A program made the position numbers and the translations under genes. From Rhodospirillales bacterium (GTDB taxonomy: Bacteria > Pseudomonadota > Alphaproteobacteria > Rhodospirillales_A > JACZKS01), in assembly GCA_018648445.1 (NCBI GenBank), contig JABGRG010000043.1, forward strand, positions 1 to 31,174: a DNA stretch of 31,174 nt, given 5' to 3'. Every line of letters starts with the position of its first letter. Position 1 is the stretch's first letter. Below are positions 14,093-24,168 of this stretch, one piece after another. Below the pieces are notes generated by a model that ran no database searches, had not been told where the DNA came from, and saw only the letters and a list, made by a program, of their open reading frames with translations.

Positions 14093-14800
14093 ATGTTGAC
14101 GAGGAAACAGTACGAACTTTTGGTGTTTATTACCGACACCCTGAAGACCAAGGGCGTGTCGCCATCGTTCGAGGAAATGAAGGATGCGCTGGGCTTGCGC
14201 TCGAAGTCGGGTATCCACCGACTGATCACGGGGCTGGAGGAACGCGGCTTCATCAGCCATCTGCCCCACCGGGCCCGCGCCCTTGAAGTTTTGCGCCTGC
14301 CCGAGAACATGAACGCTTCGGGCAAAGGGGTGCGCGAGACACAAGCCGAATTCGCGCCCAGCGTCATCAAGGGCGACTTCAAGCGTCGCCCCGCCGCCGA
14401 AATCCACCCTGCCGCCGACGCGGTCGAATTGCCGCTCTACGGTCAAATCGCCGCTGGCCTGCCCATCGAGGCCGTTTCGGACAACACCAACACCGTCGAC
14501 GTTCCCGCCTCGCTGCTGGGCAGCGGTGAACACTACGCCCTTCATGTTGACGGCGATTCCATGATCGACGCGGGGATTAACGACGGCGATACGGTCGTGT
14601 TGGAACGCTGCGACACGGCGGAGAACGGCACCATTGTCGTGGCCCTGGTGGAAGATACCGAGGTGACCCTGAAACGCCTGCGCAAGCGTGGCGATTCCAT
14701 TGCCCTTGAGCCCGCCAACCAAAGCTATGAAACCCGCATTTTCGGCCCAGATCAGGTCCAGGTGCAGGGCAAGCTGGTGGGGCTAATTCGTAAATATTAG
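14093..14800 (+). CDS. lexA: SOS repressor LexA
   Basis: LexA represses DNA-damage genes and cleaves itself when RecA is activated. The 235 residues from the ATG at 14093 (GGGAG site) are preferred over a GTG 42 bases earlier because [12 protein letters not shown] is the usual N-terminus. A winged-helix domain spans 1-70, with the recognition region [14 protein letters not shown] linker leads to the peptidase S24 domain with cleavage site A121-G122, nucleophile S156 (GDSM) and general base K194. The operator with GAAC half-sites upstream fits the alphaproteobacterial class. The gene ends 20 bases from the convergent comEC stop. Confidence 0.97.
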   Translation: MLTRKQYELLVFITDTLKTKGVSPSFEEMKDALGLRSKSGIHRLITGLEERGFISHLPHRARALEVLRLPENMNASGKGVRETQAEFAPSVIKGDFKRRPAAEIHPAADAVELPLYGQIAAGLPIEAVSDNTNTVDVPASLLGSGEHYALHVDGDSMIDAGINDGDTVVLERCDTAENGTIVVALVEDTEVTLKRLRKRGDSIALEPANQSYETRIFGPDQVQVQGKLVGLIRKY

Positions 14801-14820
14801 GTCCGCAAGTACTGGGTCGT

Positions 14821-16920
14821 TCAATTCGACGCGGATTTAGGCCGCAAGACCCACGGACGGTCGCCGCGGCTGCCGTTGACGCTTTGGACGCGAAAATTTC
14901 CGTCGTCCAGCCACATGGCATGAGCGCCCTCGCGCCATAGGTCGAAGCGGTCAATCACGACACCGGCGGATGGGCAGTTATCGCTAACCGGTACCGAGCT
15001 GACAAGGGCGTCGGCGTTTCGGCAGTCCTCGCTCAGCGCGCCCTCGCCACGCACCAGAGCCACCACCATCCCGTCGACCCGGTAAATGCAGCCCAGGGTA
15101 TCGCAGGCCAGCCGTCCGTCCGGGCTTTCCCCTTCGCGCGGCCACGACTTTGCCCCGTTCGCCTGACCGGAGCGACGCAGCCAGATTTCCCTGTCGAAGC
15201 GGCCCTTGCGAAGGGTTGAAACGGCCAATTTGCCATCGCCCATGCGCGCCGCCAGCAATTCGCCACGATCGTCGATCAGAATATCGGGGGTGTCGGGGAA
15301 CCAAAGCGTCGCCAGTCCAAGGGCAATGGGGACCACGCCGAAGTATCGCCACGACTGTCGCCACAGGGCCAGCCACAATCCGCCCAGGGCAACGCTTACA
15401 AGCCCCCAGACCGGCATTGCGGGCAGCAGGGTGACCGCGCCGGGCCACGCCGCCACAGTTTCGGCAATGTGGATAACCGCGCCAATTCCCCAGCCCATGG
15501 GAACCAACGCCAGTCCTTCCAGACCCAACGGCATCAAGATAAACGCGACCACCGCCCAGGGCATGATCCATAGAGCGGTCAATGGTACCGCGCCCAGGTT
15601 TGCGGCCAATCCGAATACGGCGAAACGGTTGAAGTGGTAGACCGCGAAAGGTCCCGTTACGCTGCCCGCAACCAGCGTGCTCAGGGCAACGCCGCCCAGA
15701 TAGAACAACAATCGGCGGTTCCAGGTGTAGGCGCCGCCACCGGTCCCCCGACCGATATCGCGGAAACGTTCGTAAAAGGCGATCAAACCGGTGACGGCGG
15801 CGAAAGAAAGCTGGAAACTGGCACCCAAAAGGCTTTCCGGCTGGATCAGCAATATGAGAAGGGCGGCCCAGGCCACGGTTCGGATGCTCAGGCCGCGGCG
15901 GTCGAGCACCACCGCCAGCAACACCAGTCCGACCATCAGAAACGCGCGTTGGGTCGGAATCGTCGCCCCGGCGATCAGGGCGTAAGCCAATGCCCCCACG
16001 ATGCCCAGCGCGGCCGCCACCTTCTTGATGGGATAACGGAGCGCGACCTGCGGTATCAAAGCGAGGCCCGCACGAATTCCAACGAAAAGGATTCCCGCCA
16101 CGAGGCCGATATGAAGCCCGGAAATAGCCAGAAGGTGGGCCATTCCCGAGTCCCGCATGGCCGCCAGAACCTTCTGCGGAATAGCGCCCCGTTCGCCGGT
16201 CATCAGCGCACGGGCCAGGGTTCCGTCGACCCCGCCTAAACCGGCCATGACCCTTTCTCCAATGGCCAAGCGCGCATCGGCAAGGAACAACAGGAAATCC
16301 GGTTCCTCCGAAGACGCAATCACCTTTGGCGGGCCGTAGGCAAAACCGACCGCGCCCAGCCCTCTGAAGAACGATTGACGCTGAAAATCGAAGGCTCCGG
16401 GCGCGACCGGCGGCGGTGGCGCGGACAAACCGGCACGAACCTGGATGCGATCACCGGGACGCAACTCCGGCCCCCGCGCCGAAATCCGGATGCGCGCCTT
16501 TTCGGGCGTCCGTTCAGGGGCGATCCGGCTGATGTGAATTTCATCCAGCAAGATGCGGCGGCCCTTGCCGTTGGGTTCGACGAAAATAACGCGACCTTCG
16601 ACGGTCGCAGACCGAAGACGCTTTTCCAGAACCGGCGCCGCCACGTCGTCGGTGCGAAATTGGGCTACGCAAAACCCCAGGGCTACCGCCACAAGCGCGA
16701 AGAAGATCAGGCGCGCGCCGATCCGCTCGCGAAACAGAACCGCGAAAATAACGATCATCCCCAGGACTGCGGGCCCCAACCAACCGGCCGGTTCAACCGG
16801 AAGCGCAAAATAGCCGCCGATACCGACGCCCAGAAAGACCGGCAGCCAAAGCACCCAGCGCTCGCGCTCGGCGGCGAACAGGTTCCCAAGGATCGTTTGT
16901 CGGATATCTGTCTCGTTCAT
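14821..16920 (-). CDS. comEC: ComEC/Rec2-type DNA-uptake channel protein
   Basis: The predicted inner-membrane protein has 699 residues from the ATG at 16920; a TTG at 16980 would extend it by 20 residues into the gltX upstream region. An N-terminal DUF4131 part has two or three helices. The central Competence domain follows with the hallmark HLLAISGLHIGLVAG and many transmembrane helices (about 240-530). The C-terminal soluble domain keeps the outline of the metallo-beta-lactamase-like domain (DILIDDRGELLAARMGDGK) but lacks the HxHxDH zinc motif. Alphaproteobacterial ComEC proteins often look like this. ComEC passes single-stranded DNA into the cytoplasm during transformation, but no other competence gene is in the window, so active transformation cannot be claimed. 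Confidence 0.92.
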   Translation of the reverse strand: MNETDIRQTILGNLFAAERERWVLWLPVFLGVGIGGYFALPVEPAGWLGPAVLGMIVIFAVLFRERIGARLIFFALVAVALGFCVAQFRTDDVAAPVLEKRLRSATVEGRVIFVEPNGKGRRILLDEIHISRIAPERTPEKARIRISARGPELRPGDRIQVRAGLSAPPPPVAPGAFDFQRQSFFRGLGAVGFAYGPPKVIASSEEPDFLLFLADARLAIGERVMAGLGGVDGTLARALMTGERGAIPQKVLAAMRDSGMAHLLAISGLHIGLVAGILFVGIRAGLALIPQVALRYPIKKVAAALGIVGALAYALIAGATIPTQRAFLMVGLVLLAVVLDRRGLSIRTVAWAALLILLIQPESLLGASFQLSFAAVTGLIAFYERFRDIGRGTGGGAYTWNRRLLFYLGGVALSTLVAGSVTGPFAVYHFNRFAVFGLAANLGAVPLTALWIMPWAVVAFILMPLGLEGLALVPMGWGIGAVIHIAETVAAWPGAVTLLPAMPVWGLVSVALGGLWLALWRQSWRYFGVVPIALGLATLWFPDTPDILIDDRGELLAARMGDGKLAVSTLRKGRFDREIWLRRSGQANGAKSWPREGESPDGRLACDTLGCIYRVDGMVVALVRGEGALSEDCRNADALVSSVPVSDNCPSAGVVIDRFDLWREGAHAMWLDDGNFRVQSVNGSRGDRPWVLRPKSASN

Positions 16921-16943
16921 TCCTTCAAAGCACCCAATGAATG

Positions 16944-16979
16944 TGCTACATCTCCGCCGCCCTTTTAACCACAGTAGCA
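16944..16979. promoter_or_regulatory. Inverted repeat between divergent comEC and gltX
   Basis: TGCTAC at 16944-16949 and GTAGCA at 16974-16979 frame 24 bases inside the 68-base divergent region. This short region must hold both promoters, so the repeat is a candidate operator or simply a chance match. Confidence 0.25.
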
Positions 16980-16988
16980 AATGAGCCC

Positions 16989-18389
16989 ATGACCGTCGTC
17001 ACCAGATTCGCCCCCTCACCCACCGGCTTCCTTCATCTTGGCGGCGCGCACACCGCGCTGTTCAATTGGCTGTACGCCCGTCACCACGGCGGCAAGTTCC
17101 TTTTGCGGGTGGAAGATACCGATCGGGCGCGATCCACGGATGAGGCGGTCGACGCCATTCTGGACGGCCTGAAATGGCTGGGTCTGGACTGGGACGGCGA
17201 TGTCATATCGCAGTTCTCAAGGGTCGAGCGCCATGCCGAGGTGGCCGAACAACTGGTTGCGGCGGGTGCCGCCTATCGCTGCTATTGCACGCCCGAAGAA
17301 CTGACTGAGATGCGCGAAAAAGCGAAGGCCGAAGGCCGCCCCATGCGCTACGACGGCCGGTGGCGCGACCGTGACCCTTCGGAAGCGCCCGCTGGGGTCA
17401 AGCCCACCATTCGTCTGAAAGCGCCGCACGAAGGCGAAACGGTCATCGACGACCTTATCCAGGGCACGGTTCGCGTTGCCAACGACCAGATGGACGACAT
17501 GGTCCTTCTGCGCGGTGACGGTACGCCCACCTACATGCTGGCCGTGGTGGTCGATGACCACGATATGGAAGTAACGCACGCCCTGCGCGGCGACGATCAC
17601 CTGACCAACGCCTTCCGCCAAACGCAGATTTACGACGCGCTTGGATGGACCCCGCCGATCTTTGCCCATATGCCGCTTTTGCATGGTCCCGACGGCAAAA
17701 AGCTTTCCAAACGTCATGGCGCGGTTGCCGTTCACCTGTACCGCGACATGGGATTCCTGCCCGAAGCCATGCGGAACTACCTGCTGCGCCTTAGCTGGGG
17801 TCACGGCGACGACGAAATTATCAGCGACGAACAAGCCATTGAATGGTTCGACTTCGTTGATGTGGTCCGTTCCCCGGCGCGCTTCGATCTGGCCAAACTC
17901 AACAATCTCAGCGGCCACTATATTCGCCAGGCGGACGATAAACGTCTTACCGATCTGATCATGCCCGGCGTGACGGAAACACTCGAAGGCAACGTCGCAA
18001 GCGAAGCCGAGGCGCGAATTCACGCCGGAATGCCGAATTTGAAGGAACGCGCGAAGACCCTGATAGAGCTTGCCGAGAGCGCTGTATTCTATGCACGCAT
18101 GCGCCCCATGTCCCTGACGCCGAAGGCGGAAAAAATTCTGGACGAGACAGCAAGAGAGAATCTGGTTAAACTACGCGATGAATATGCTTCGCATTCGGAG
18201 TGGAAATCGGAAGAGCTGGAGAACGTTGCAAGAAACTTCGCGGAACGCGAGGAATTGAAACTAGGGAAGGTTGCGCAACCCATTCGGGCGGCGCTTACCG
18301 GAACCAACGTTTCACCGCCGATTTTCGCCGTAATGGAAGTGCTGGGACAGGGGGAAACGCTGGCACGATTGGACGATGTCTTGGGTTAA
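16989..18389 (+). CDS. gltX: Glutamate--tRNA ligase
   Basis: GltX charges tRNA-Glu (and in many alphaproteobacteria also tRNA-Gln) with glutamate. The 466-residue class I synthetase has the HIGH-type motif HLGG at 16-19 within [26 protein letters not shown] at 39-49, and the KMSKS-type loop KLSKR at 238-242. The C-terminal anticodon-binding helical domain has [10 protein letters not shown] near the end. The start [13 protein letters not shown] is the usual N-terminus, but no strong ribosome site precedes it. Many alphaproteobacteria carry two gltX copies, so a second may exist outside the window. gltA follows on the same strand after 118 bases. Confidence 0.96.
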   Translation: MTVVTRFAPSPTGFLHLGGAHTALFNWLYARHHGGKFLLRVEDTDRARSTDEAVDAILDGLKWLGLDWDGDVISQFSRVERHAEVAEQLVAAGAAYRCYCTPEELTEMREKAKAEGRPMRYDGRWRDRDPSEAPAGVKPTIRLKAPHEGETVIDDLIQGTVRVANDQMDDMVLLRGDGTPTYMLAVVVDDHDMEVTHALRGDDHLTNAFRQTQIYDALGWTPPIFAHMPLLHGPDGKKLSKRHGAVAVHLYRDMGFLPEAMRNYLLRLSWGHGDDEIISDEQAIEWFDFVDVVRSPARFDLAKLNNLSGHYIRQADDKRLTDLIMPGVTETLEGNVASEAEARIHAGMPNLKERAKTLIELAESAVFYARMRPMSLTPKAEKILDETARENLVKLRDEYASHSEWKSEELENVARNFAEREELKLGKVAQPIRAALTGTNVSPPIFAVMEVLGQGETLARLDDVLG

Positions 18390-18446
18390 TAATAGACCGC
18401 TAGCCATTGAACCTCGGCCCCCAACCAACCAGATAATCAGCATATT

Positions 18447-18462
18447 CGGGTCGTTCGGCCCG
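18447..18462 (+). other. Small hairpin in the gltX-gltA gap
   Basis: CGGGTC at 18447-18452 and GGCCCG at 18457-18462 form a 6-bp stem (one G·T pair) with a GTTC loop. No T-run follows, so it may be a leader structure of gltA rather than a terminator. A long-range CCAACCA / TGGTTGG pair (near 18421 and 18469) also flanks it. Confidence 0.3.
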
Positions 18463-18507
18463 CGAGTATGGTTGGAAAATTCAAATCATTGATGAGGGGG
18501 AAATAAT

Positions 18508-19818
18508 ATGAGCGCCGACAAATCATCCACCAAAACGCTAACCCTGACGGACAACGAATCCGGGCAAAGCATGGAACTTCCGGTCTATAGCGGAACAATC
18601 GGGCCTGATGTCGTTGACGTCCGCAAGCTGTACAGCGAACTTGGCTACTTCACCTACGATCCCGGCTACGGATCGACGGGAAGCTGCTCGTCTACGATCA
18701 CGTATATTGACGGCGAAGAGGGAATTCTTCAGTACCGCGGATATCCCATTCAGCAACTTGCCGAAAGCTCCAATTTCCTTGAGGTCGCATACCTGATCCT
18801 GTGGGGCGAATTGCCGACCCAGGCGGAGTACGACAAGTTTCAGTATTCGATTTCGCACCACACGCTGCTGAACGAACAGATCATCACGTTTTTCCGGGGT
18901 TTCCGACGAGATTCGCACCCCATGGCCGTTATGTGCGGCGTCGTCGGGGCGTTGTCGGCCTTTTATCACGATCACCTGGACATGTCCGATCCCGAAGACC
19001 GACGGATCGCATCCTACAGGTTGATTTCGAAGATGCCGACGATTGCGGCCCACGCCTACAAATATTCGCAAGGCCAGCCGTTCGTTTACCCAAAGAACGA
19101 TTACGGATACACCGAAAACCTTCTGCACATGACCTTCGCAACGCCTTGCGAGGATTACAAAGTCAGCAAGGTCCAGGCCAAGGCGCTGGATCGCCTGTTC
19201 CTGCTTCATGCGGATCACGAACAGAACGCGTCGACCTCGACCGTGCGTCTGGCCGGTTCCAGCGGGGCCAATCCGTTTGCCTGCATTGCGGCGGGGGTTG
19301 CTTCGTTGTGGGGTCCGGCGCATGGCGGCGCCAATGAAGCGGTTCTCACGATGCTTAACGAGATCGGGACCAAGGACCACATCCCCGAATACATCAAGAG
19401 GGCCAAGGATCATGACGATCCGTTCCGCCTGATGGGCTTCGGCCACCGGGTCTACAAGAACTACGATCCGAGGGCCAAAATCATCCAGGAATCCTGCTAT
19501 GAGGTGCTGGATGAATTGGGAATGCATGACGATCCGCTTCTGCAGTTGGCCATGGAGCTGGAACGCATCGCGCTTGAGGACGAGTACTTCATCAGCCACA
19601 AGCTCTATCCCAATGTCGATTTCTATTCGGGCATCATTTACCGGGCCATGGGTTTCCCGCCGTCCATGTTCACCGCGCTGTTCGCCACTGCGCGCACGGT
19701 TGGCTGGATTGCCCAGTGGGGCGAAATGCTGACGGATCCGGAAGCCAGGATCGGTCGTCCGCGCCAATTGTTCACCGGTGCTGCGGAGCGCAACTACACA
19801 CCGATCAACAAACGCTGA
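18508..19818 (+). CDS. gltA: Citrate synthase, type II
   Basis: Citrate synthase condenses oxaloacetate with acetyl-CoA, the entry step of the TCA cycle. The 436 residues match the NADH-sensitive hexameric bacterial type. Catalytic residues are visible at H272 ([10 protein letters not shown]), H313 ([14 protein letters not shown]) and D371 (NVDFYSG), equivalent to H264, H305 and D362 in E. coli. The N-terminal beta domain has [27 protein letters not shown] strong GAGGGGGA ribosome site precedes the ATG. It likely has its own promoter in the 118-base gap after gltX. It is convergent with lpxB, and the two share a terminator hairpin. Confidence 0.97.
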   Translation: MSADKSSTKTLTLTDNESGQSMELPVYSGTIGPDVVDVRKLYSELGYFTYDPGYGSTGSCSSTITYIDGEEGILQYRGYPIQQLAESSNFLEVAYLILWGELPTQAEYDKFQYSISHHTLLNEQIITFFRGFRRDSHPMAVMCGVVGALSAFYHDHLDMSDPEDRRIASYRLISKMPTIAAHAYKYSQGQPFVYPKNDYGYTENLLHMTFATPCEDYKVSKVQAKALDRLFLLHADHEQNASTSTVRLAGSSGANPFACIAAGVASLWGPAHGGANEAVLTMLNEIGTKDHIPEYIKRAKDHDDPFRLMGFGHRVYKNYDPRAKIIQESCYEVLDELGMHDDPLLQLAMELERIALEDEYFISHKLYPNVDFYSGIIYRAMGFPPSMFTALFATARTVGWIAQWGEMLTDPEARIGRPRQLFTGAAERNYTPINKR

Positions 19819-19843
19819 TCCTTTTTCAGGGTATTTTGCGACG

Positions 19844-19869
19844 CGGCGCGGGGGTTATTTCCCGCGCCG
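19844..19869. terminator. Shared hairpin terminator between convergent gltA and lpxB
   Basis: CGGCGCGGG at 19844-19852 pairs perfectly with CCCGCGCCG at 19861-19869 around an 8-base loop. A GTTTT tract lies just beyond on the + side, so it best serves gltA. The last codons of lpxB lie within the stem, so it could also limit antisense reading from either side. Confidence 0.65.
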
Positions 19870-21030
19870 TATCGTTTTCAAGACGGCCTCTGCGGCGCGA
19901 TGACTGGGCGATGGGCCGCCCGCTCCGAGTTTCTCCAGTGCCCCTGTGACTGCCGATATTTGCGCCGTACGGGCGTCGTCGTCGGCAAGAAGGGCTTCAA
20001 GAGCCTCAGCGATGGTGTCAGCCCGGCAATTCTCCTGTAAAAACTCCGGCACGGCTTCGCGTTCCAGCACGATATTGACGAGACTGGCGAAGCGTACACG
20101 GACCAGTCTGCGCGCCAGCCACGCCGTTATCGGGCTCGTTTTGTAGGCAATGACCGTCGGCAGGCCCGCCAGGGCCAATTCCAGAGACACCGTGCCCGAG
20201 GCCGCCAAGGCCACGTCGGCCGCCGCGAAAGCGTCGAACTTCGCGGCCTCTCCGGTAACGGTTTCAACCGGAACCGGCCAGTTTTCAACGGTGCGCAAAA
20301 CCTCGTCCGCGACCGTTGGAGCAAGGGGAACGACGGCCCGGAGACCCGGCCTTACGGCGGCGAGTTTGCGCAAGGTTTCTTCAAACACCGGAAGCAGACG
20401 CGACGTTTCGCCATGACGGCTACCGGGAAGCACACAGACGAGCGGTGTGTCCGGCGCGATGTTCCTTTGCCGGCGAAAAGCAGCGCCGTCCCCGGCGGCT
20501 GCTCCGCTTTCGACGACGGAATGTCCGACGAAACTGCACGAAAGGCCCTCGCGTTCAAAATACGGCGGCTCGAACGGAAACAACGCCAACAGATGATCGA
20601 GAAAACCCGCGATTTTTCGGGCCCGCCCGGGACGCCAGGCCCATACGGTGGGCGCGACAAAATGAATAAGCGGTATCCCTTGCCCGCGCAGCCGTTTGGC
20701 CAGACGAAAGCTGAAATCCGGCGAGTCCACGGTTACGAGCGCCGACGGCTTCAGACTGCGAATCGCGCGTTCCGTCTGTTTTAGACGTTTGATCAACCGT
20801 GGCAGCCGCGGCAGCACTTCGGCCAGCCCCATGACGGAGAGATCCTCCATGGGAAACAGGCTCTCAAGCCCCTGTTCGGCCATTTTCGCACCGCCGACCC
20901 CGGCAAAGCGCACGGCGCCGCCGGTCTGCTCCTGTAGCGACGACATAAGGCGCGATGCCAAGGCGTCGCCCGAGGCTTCGCCGGCAACGAGAAAGACAAG
21001 AAGATCGGAATTCAATTCGGTGGGGGTCAT
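19855..21030 (-). CDS. lpxB: Lipid-A-disaccharide synthase
   Basis: LpxB (family GT19) condenses UDP-2,3-diacylglucosamine with lipid X to give the lipid A disaccharide at the inner membrane surface. The 391-residue protein begins with the family hallmark VAGEASGDALASRLM (GEASGD at 17-22). It also has FAGVGGAKM, the VDSPDFSFRLAKRLR substrate segment, HFVAPTVWAWRPGRA, CVLPGSR and ALAASGTVSLELALAGLPTVIAYK. It starts six bases after the lpxI stop and is the last gene of the envelope operon. Confidence 0.97.
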   Translation of the reverse strand: MTPTELNSDLLVFLVAGEASGDALASRLMSSLQEQTGGAVRFAGVGGAKMAEQGLESLFPMEDLSVMGLAEVLPRLPRLIKRLKQTERAIRSLKPSALVTVDSPDFSFRLAKRLRGQGIPLIHFVAPTVWAWRPGRARKIAGFLDHLLALFPFEPPYFEREGLSCSFVGHSVVESGAAAGDGAAFRRQRNIAPDTPLVCVLPGSRHGETSRLLPVFEETLRKLAAVRPGLRAVVPLAPTVADEVLRTVENWPVPVETVTGEAAKFDAFAAADVALAASGTVSLELALAGLPTVIAYKTSPITAWLARRLVRVRFASLVNIVLEREAVPEFLQENCRADTIAEALEALLADDDARTAQISAVTGALEKLGAGGPSPSHRAAEAVLKTIRRGK

Positions 21031-21036
21031 TTTATG

Positions 21037-21876
21037 CTATTCCCCGCCTACATGAACGCCGATGACAAATAACCCCCTGGCGTTGGCATCGGCAACGACC
21101 TCATTTCGGTCGACAACGAAAGCGCCACCCGATTCAACAGCTATTCCGCACAAGCCCGCCCGCTGCGCCCCATCGAGCGTTTCAATCCCGATGGTCGGCA
21201 AATCGGCCCGGCGTTCCTGCCCCGGTTTGGCCACCTTTACCAGAACTCCGGAAGATGTGGAGGGGCGGGAGTGCGCACACTCGGCCAACATGGCGTCCGT
21301 TCCCGCCGATGTTTCCCGGGCGACAACCACACCGCCCCTGACGACAACCCCCTGCCCCACGTCTTTTGCCCCCAGATCAAGGGCCGCCGAGATTCCGACC
21401 GCAATGTCAGCCATCGCACCAGCGTCAGGCTGGACTGACCCGAAAACCCCGGAAGGGGCCAAAATATCCGGCAATACGCTCTCCGGCCCGACAACGGAAA
21501 ACCCCTCGTCTTCGAGCGCGCCGACCAGAGCCGACAAAATGGCGTCGTCGCCATCGCCGAGACCGCCGGTGCGGGCCAAAAACCGCATGGTCCAAAGATC
21601 AGGCCTGAGTTCGGATAAGGTGGGCCGGCGAATGGCGCCGGCCATGATCAATTCTTCGACGCCCTCGTGACGCAGGCGCCTAATGGCTTTTCCTGCTGCG
21701 CCGATACGTAATGAAACATGGGGGATCGGTTGGCCGTCGATAGGGGCCGTCAGATGGGGATCACACTGGCCATCGAAGGCAACCACGAAGAACGGTCGGC
21801 CAGAGCGCACGCAATGGCTGACAACGAGCGCCGGCAAAGCGCCGCCGCCGGCCAGAACGCCCAGTTTACGCGCCAT
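21037..21876 (-). CDS. lpxI: UDP-2,3-diacylglucosamine pyrophosphatase LpxI
   Basis: LpxI hydrolyses UDP-2,3-diacylglucosamine to lipid X, doing the job of LpxH in gammaproteobacteria. The 279-residue product has the family pattern: LGVLAGGGALP at the start, GGLGDGDDAILSAL in the middle, and KPGQERRADLPTIGIETL near the end. D225 lies in that last motif and matches the catalytic aspartate numbering of the Caulobacter enzyme. A short insert-like AHSRPSTSSG precedes it. The start overlaps the lpxA end by 11 bases. No lpxH is seen in the window. Confidence 0.95.
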   Translation of the reverse strand: MARKLGVLAGGGALPALVVSHCVRSGRPFFVVAFDGQCDPHLTAPIDGQPIPHVSLRIGAAGKAIRRLRHEGVEELIMAGAIRRPTLSELRPDLWTMRFLARTGGLGDGDDAILSALVGALEDEGFSVVGPESVLPDILAPSGVFGSVQPDAGAMADIAVGISAALDLGAKDVGQGVVVRGGVVVARETSAGTDAMLAECAHSRPSTSSGVLVKVAKPGQERRADLPTIGIETLDGAQRAGLCGIAVESGGAFVVDRNEVVADANARGLFVIGVHVGGE

Positions 21877-22666
21877 CTTCCGCGCCGGGCTGACATATGG
21901 CCCGCGATGAATCAGCCTGAATGAAGTCGGTAATTTCGTTCACCGGTTCGTTGTCCTTGAACATTTCGGCAACGACATCCAACCTCTCGCCCAGGGTGCC
22001 CTCTTGCGCAAAAAGAAGGCGATAGGCGCTCCGCAGGTCGTGAATAACTTCGCGCGACAGCCCTCGTCGCCTGAGGCCGATGAGATTCAGGCCCGAAAGG
22101 CGGGCCCGGTTCCCAACAACCGAACCGTAGGGTATGACATCGTTCTCCACACCCGACATTCCACCGACCATGGCGTGCTTTCCAATACGCACGAACTGAT
22201 GAACGGCGGAAAGCCCGCCGAGAATGGCCCATTCACCAATCTCGACATGACCGGCAAGGGTCGCGTTGTTGGCCATGATCGCATGATCTCCCACCTGGCA
22301 ATCATGCGCCACATGGGTTCCCACCATGAAAAGACAGCCATCGCCGACCTTCGTCAGCATTCCACCGCCTTCGGTTCCGGGATTCATCGTAACATGCTCG
22401 CGGATCACGTTTTCCCGCCCGATCTCAAGCCGTGACGGTTCGCCCGCGTATTTCAAATCCTGCGGAACGTGGCCAATCGATGCAAAGGGGAAGATTCGCG
22501 TCTCAGCACCGACATGCGTCCTTCCCTCGACAACCACATGGGAAAGCAAGGTGACGCCATCGTCGAGCACAACATCGGCGCCAACGCAACAATACGGCCC
22601 GACGGAAACGCCTTTTCCCAGCCGGGCGCCTTCAGCAATAATTGCCGTGGGGTGGATCGTGTTCAT
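21866..22666 (-). CDS. lpxA: UDP-N-acetylglucosamine acyltransferase LpxA
   Basis: LpxA performs the first step of lipid A synthesis, acylating the 3-OH of UDP-GlcNAc from an acyl-ACP. The 266-residue protein is a left-handed beta helix of hexapeptide repeats, with the catalytic histidine H121 in THVAHDCQVG (E. coli H125). Other signatures are SIGHVPQDLKY, NPGTEGGGMLTKVG and LSAVHQFVRIG. A C-terminal helical part has LRRRGLSREVIHDLRSAYRLLF. Its ATG follows the fabZ stop directly. FabZ supplies the hydroxyacyl-ACP balance that LpxA draws on, which explains the linkage. Confidence 0.97.
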   Translation of the reverse strand: MNTIHPTAIIAEGARLGKGVSVGPYCCVGADVVLDDGVTLLSHVVVEGRTHVGAETRIFPFASIGHVPQDLKYAGEPSRLEIGRENVIREHVTMNPGTEGGGMLTKVGDGCLFMVGTHVAHDCQVGDHAIMANNATLAGHVEIGEWAILGGLSAVHQFVRIGKHAMVGGMSGVENDVIPYGSVVGNRARLSGLNLIGLRRRGLSREVIHDLRSAYRLLFAQEGTLGERLDVVAEMFKDNEPVNEITDFIQADSSRAICQPGAEDGA

Positions 22667-23134
22667 TCAATCATCCACGATCATGGCCGCAAAGGTGGCC
22701 TCTGCGACAAGAGTGCCTTCAACCTTCACCTCGCCCCTGAATTTCCACACGTTTCGCCGGTTGCGTTCCTTGGTGATGTGGATATGCAGGGTATCGCCCG
22801 GCATTACGGGTTTGCGAAAGCGCGCATTGTCCACCGACATGAAATATACCAGCTTTCCTTCCGAATCAGCGCCCAGGGTTTCGACCACCAGTACGGCGGC
22901 CGTTTGCGCCATCGCTTCGATCATCAGAACACCCGGCATCACCGGTCGACTTGGAAAATGCCCGGGGAAAAACGGTTCGTTCATGGTGACGTTCTTGATG
23001 CCGACGGCGCTCACGTCGGGAACGACGCCGATAACGCGGTCAATCATCAAAAACGGATATCGGTGCGGAATCATTTCCATGATCCGATTGATATCCATCG
23101 TTACGCCTTCGGAAATCGTTGCCTCTGCACCCAT
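22667..23134 (-). CDS. fabZ: 3-hydroxyacyl-ACP dehydratase FabZ
   Basis: FabZ dehydrates 3-hydroxyacyl-ACP during fatty acid elongation and competes with LpxA and LpxD for hydroxyacyl-ACP. The 155-residue hotdog-fold protein has [13 protein letters not shown], the active site H59 ([18 protein letters not shown]) and E73. The start overlaps the lpxD stop (TAATG). An internal ATG at residue 13 (MDINRIME) could also be used. Confidence 0.97.
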   Translation of the reverse strand: MGAEATISEGVTMDINRIMEMIPHRYPFLMIDRVIGVVPDVSAVGIKNVTMNEPFFPGHFPSRPVMPGVLMIEAMAQTAAVLVVETLGADSEGKLVYFMSVDNARFRKPVMPGDTLHIHITKERNRRNVWKFRGEVKVEGTLVAEATFAAMIVDD

Positions 23135-24165
23135 TATTCAGTTCCCCGTCCCTTCTTCTTCGACAGTCCTGCCAATGTCGCAATCTGCCGCCAGTATTCG
23201 CGCGCAGGCATAGCCGGTGAGCCAGCGACCGTTGCACCCGGTTCGACGTCCCGCATGACACCGCTCTGAGCAGCGATCTTCGCCCCTGTCCCGATTTTCA
23301 GATGCCCCGTCAGGCCAACCTGTCCGCCCATCATAGCGAAATCCCCGACCTTCGTGCTTCCCGAAATCCCGACCTGGGAAACGACGATACATCCACGCCC
23401 CAATTCGACGTTGTGAGCGATTTGCACGAGATTGTCGATCTTGGTGCCGGCGCCGATGATGGTATCCGGTCCGGCTCCTCGGTCGATGGTCGTATTGGCC
23501 CCGATCTCAACATCGTCACCGATAATGACCCGCCCCAACTGCGGCACCTTTTCGTGACCTTGTGGCCCCAAGGCAAACCCGAAACCATCCTGCCCCGCAC
23601 GAACGCCCGCGTGGATAACCACGCGCTTTCCGATACGGCTGTGGGTCAAGGATGCGCAGGGCCCAATGACACAGTCGTCGCCGATGTCAACACCCGCCCC
23701 AATAACCGCATTGGCGCCGATTCGGCAGCGCAGTCCGATCCGCGCATCCGCCCCAATAACGGCACCGGCTTCGACCGAGCACCCCTCTCCCAGTTCCACC
23801 GTCGGGTCGACCAACGCCCGGGGCGATACCCCCTCTTCGATCTTGTCGCTCGGATAAAAGGCCTGTGCCACTTTCGCATAGGCACGGTACGGGTCCTTCG
23901 TCAGCAGCAGCGCCATTCCCTTCGGCGCCTTAGCCGCGACATTCGGATGCACCAGACAAGCACCCGCGCCGCTTTGCGAAAACGCATCGACGTAACGCTT
24001 ATTATCCAGAAAACCAACGTCGGATTTTGTTGCGGTCTCCAGAGCCGATACATCGGAAAATTCCATGCCTGGATCGGCATCGCCGCCCATCTCCGCACCG
24101 GAAATTTCGGCCAGTTGCGCAAGCGTAAAGGGACCGGCTACGGCAAAGAAGCGTGAATCCGCCAT
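23134..24165 (-). CDS. lpxD: UDP-3-O-acylglucosamine N-acyltransferase LpxD
   Basis: LpxD adds the second acyl chain, to the 2-amino group, after LpxC has removed the acetate. The 343-residue protein has an N-terminal uridine-binding domain (about 1-105, [20 protein letters not shown] region). A hexapeptide beta-helix follows with the catalytic H251 in [14 protein letters not shown] and [10 protein letters not shown] at 189-198. A C-terminal helix ends in KKKGRGTE. It lies three bases after skp and overlaps fabZ by one base. Confidence 0.96.
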   Translation of the reverse strand: MADSRFFAVAGPFTLAQLAEISGAEMGGDADPGMEFSDVSALETATKSDVGFLDNKRYVDAFSQSGAGACLVHPNVAAKAPKGMALLLTKDPYRAYAKVAQAFYPSDKIEEGVSPRALVDPTVELGEGCSVEAGAVIGADARIGLRCRIGANAVIGAGVDIGDDCVIGPCASLTHSRIGKRVVIHAGVRAGQDGFGFALGPQGHEKVPQLGRVIIGDDVEIGANTTIDRGAGPDTIIGAGTKIDNLVQIAHNVELGRGCIVVSQVGISGSTKVGDFAMMGGQVGLTGHLKIGTGAKIAAQSGVMRDVEPGATVAGSPAMPAREYWRQIATLAGLSKKKGRGTE

Positions 24166-24168
24166 CGT

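Noticed and set aside
16921..16980. Extended ComEC start at TTG 16980
   Set aside because: It would overlap the gltX upstream region and adds a non-conserved, basic 20-residue lead.
18538..19767. 409-codon - strand frame opposite gltA
   Set aside because: It is the mirror of a fully conserved citrate synthase and results from codon bias in the sense gene.
21230..21270. Known SRPSTSSG-type repeat insertion (CGACAAGCTCAGG family)
   Set aside because: The DNA under the peptide differs from that repeat at several positions, so I kept it only as a low-interest observation, not a repeat feature.
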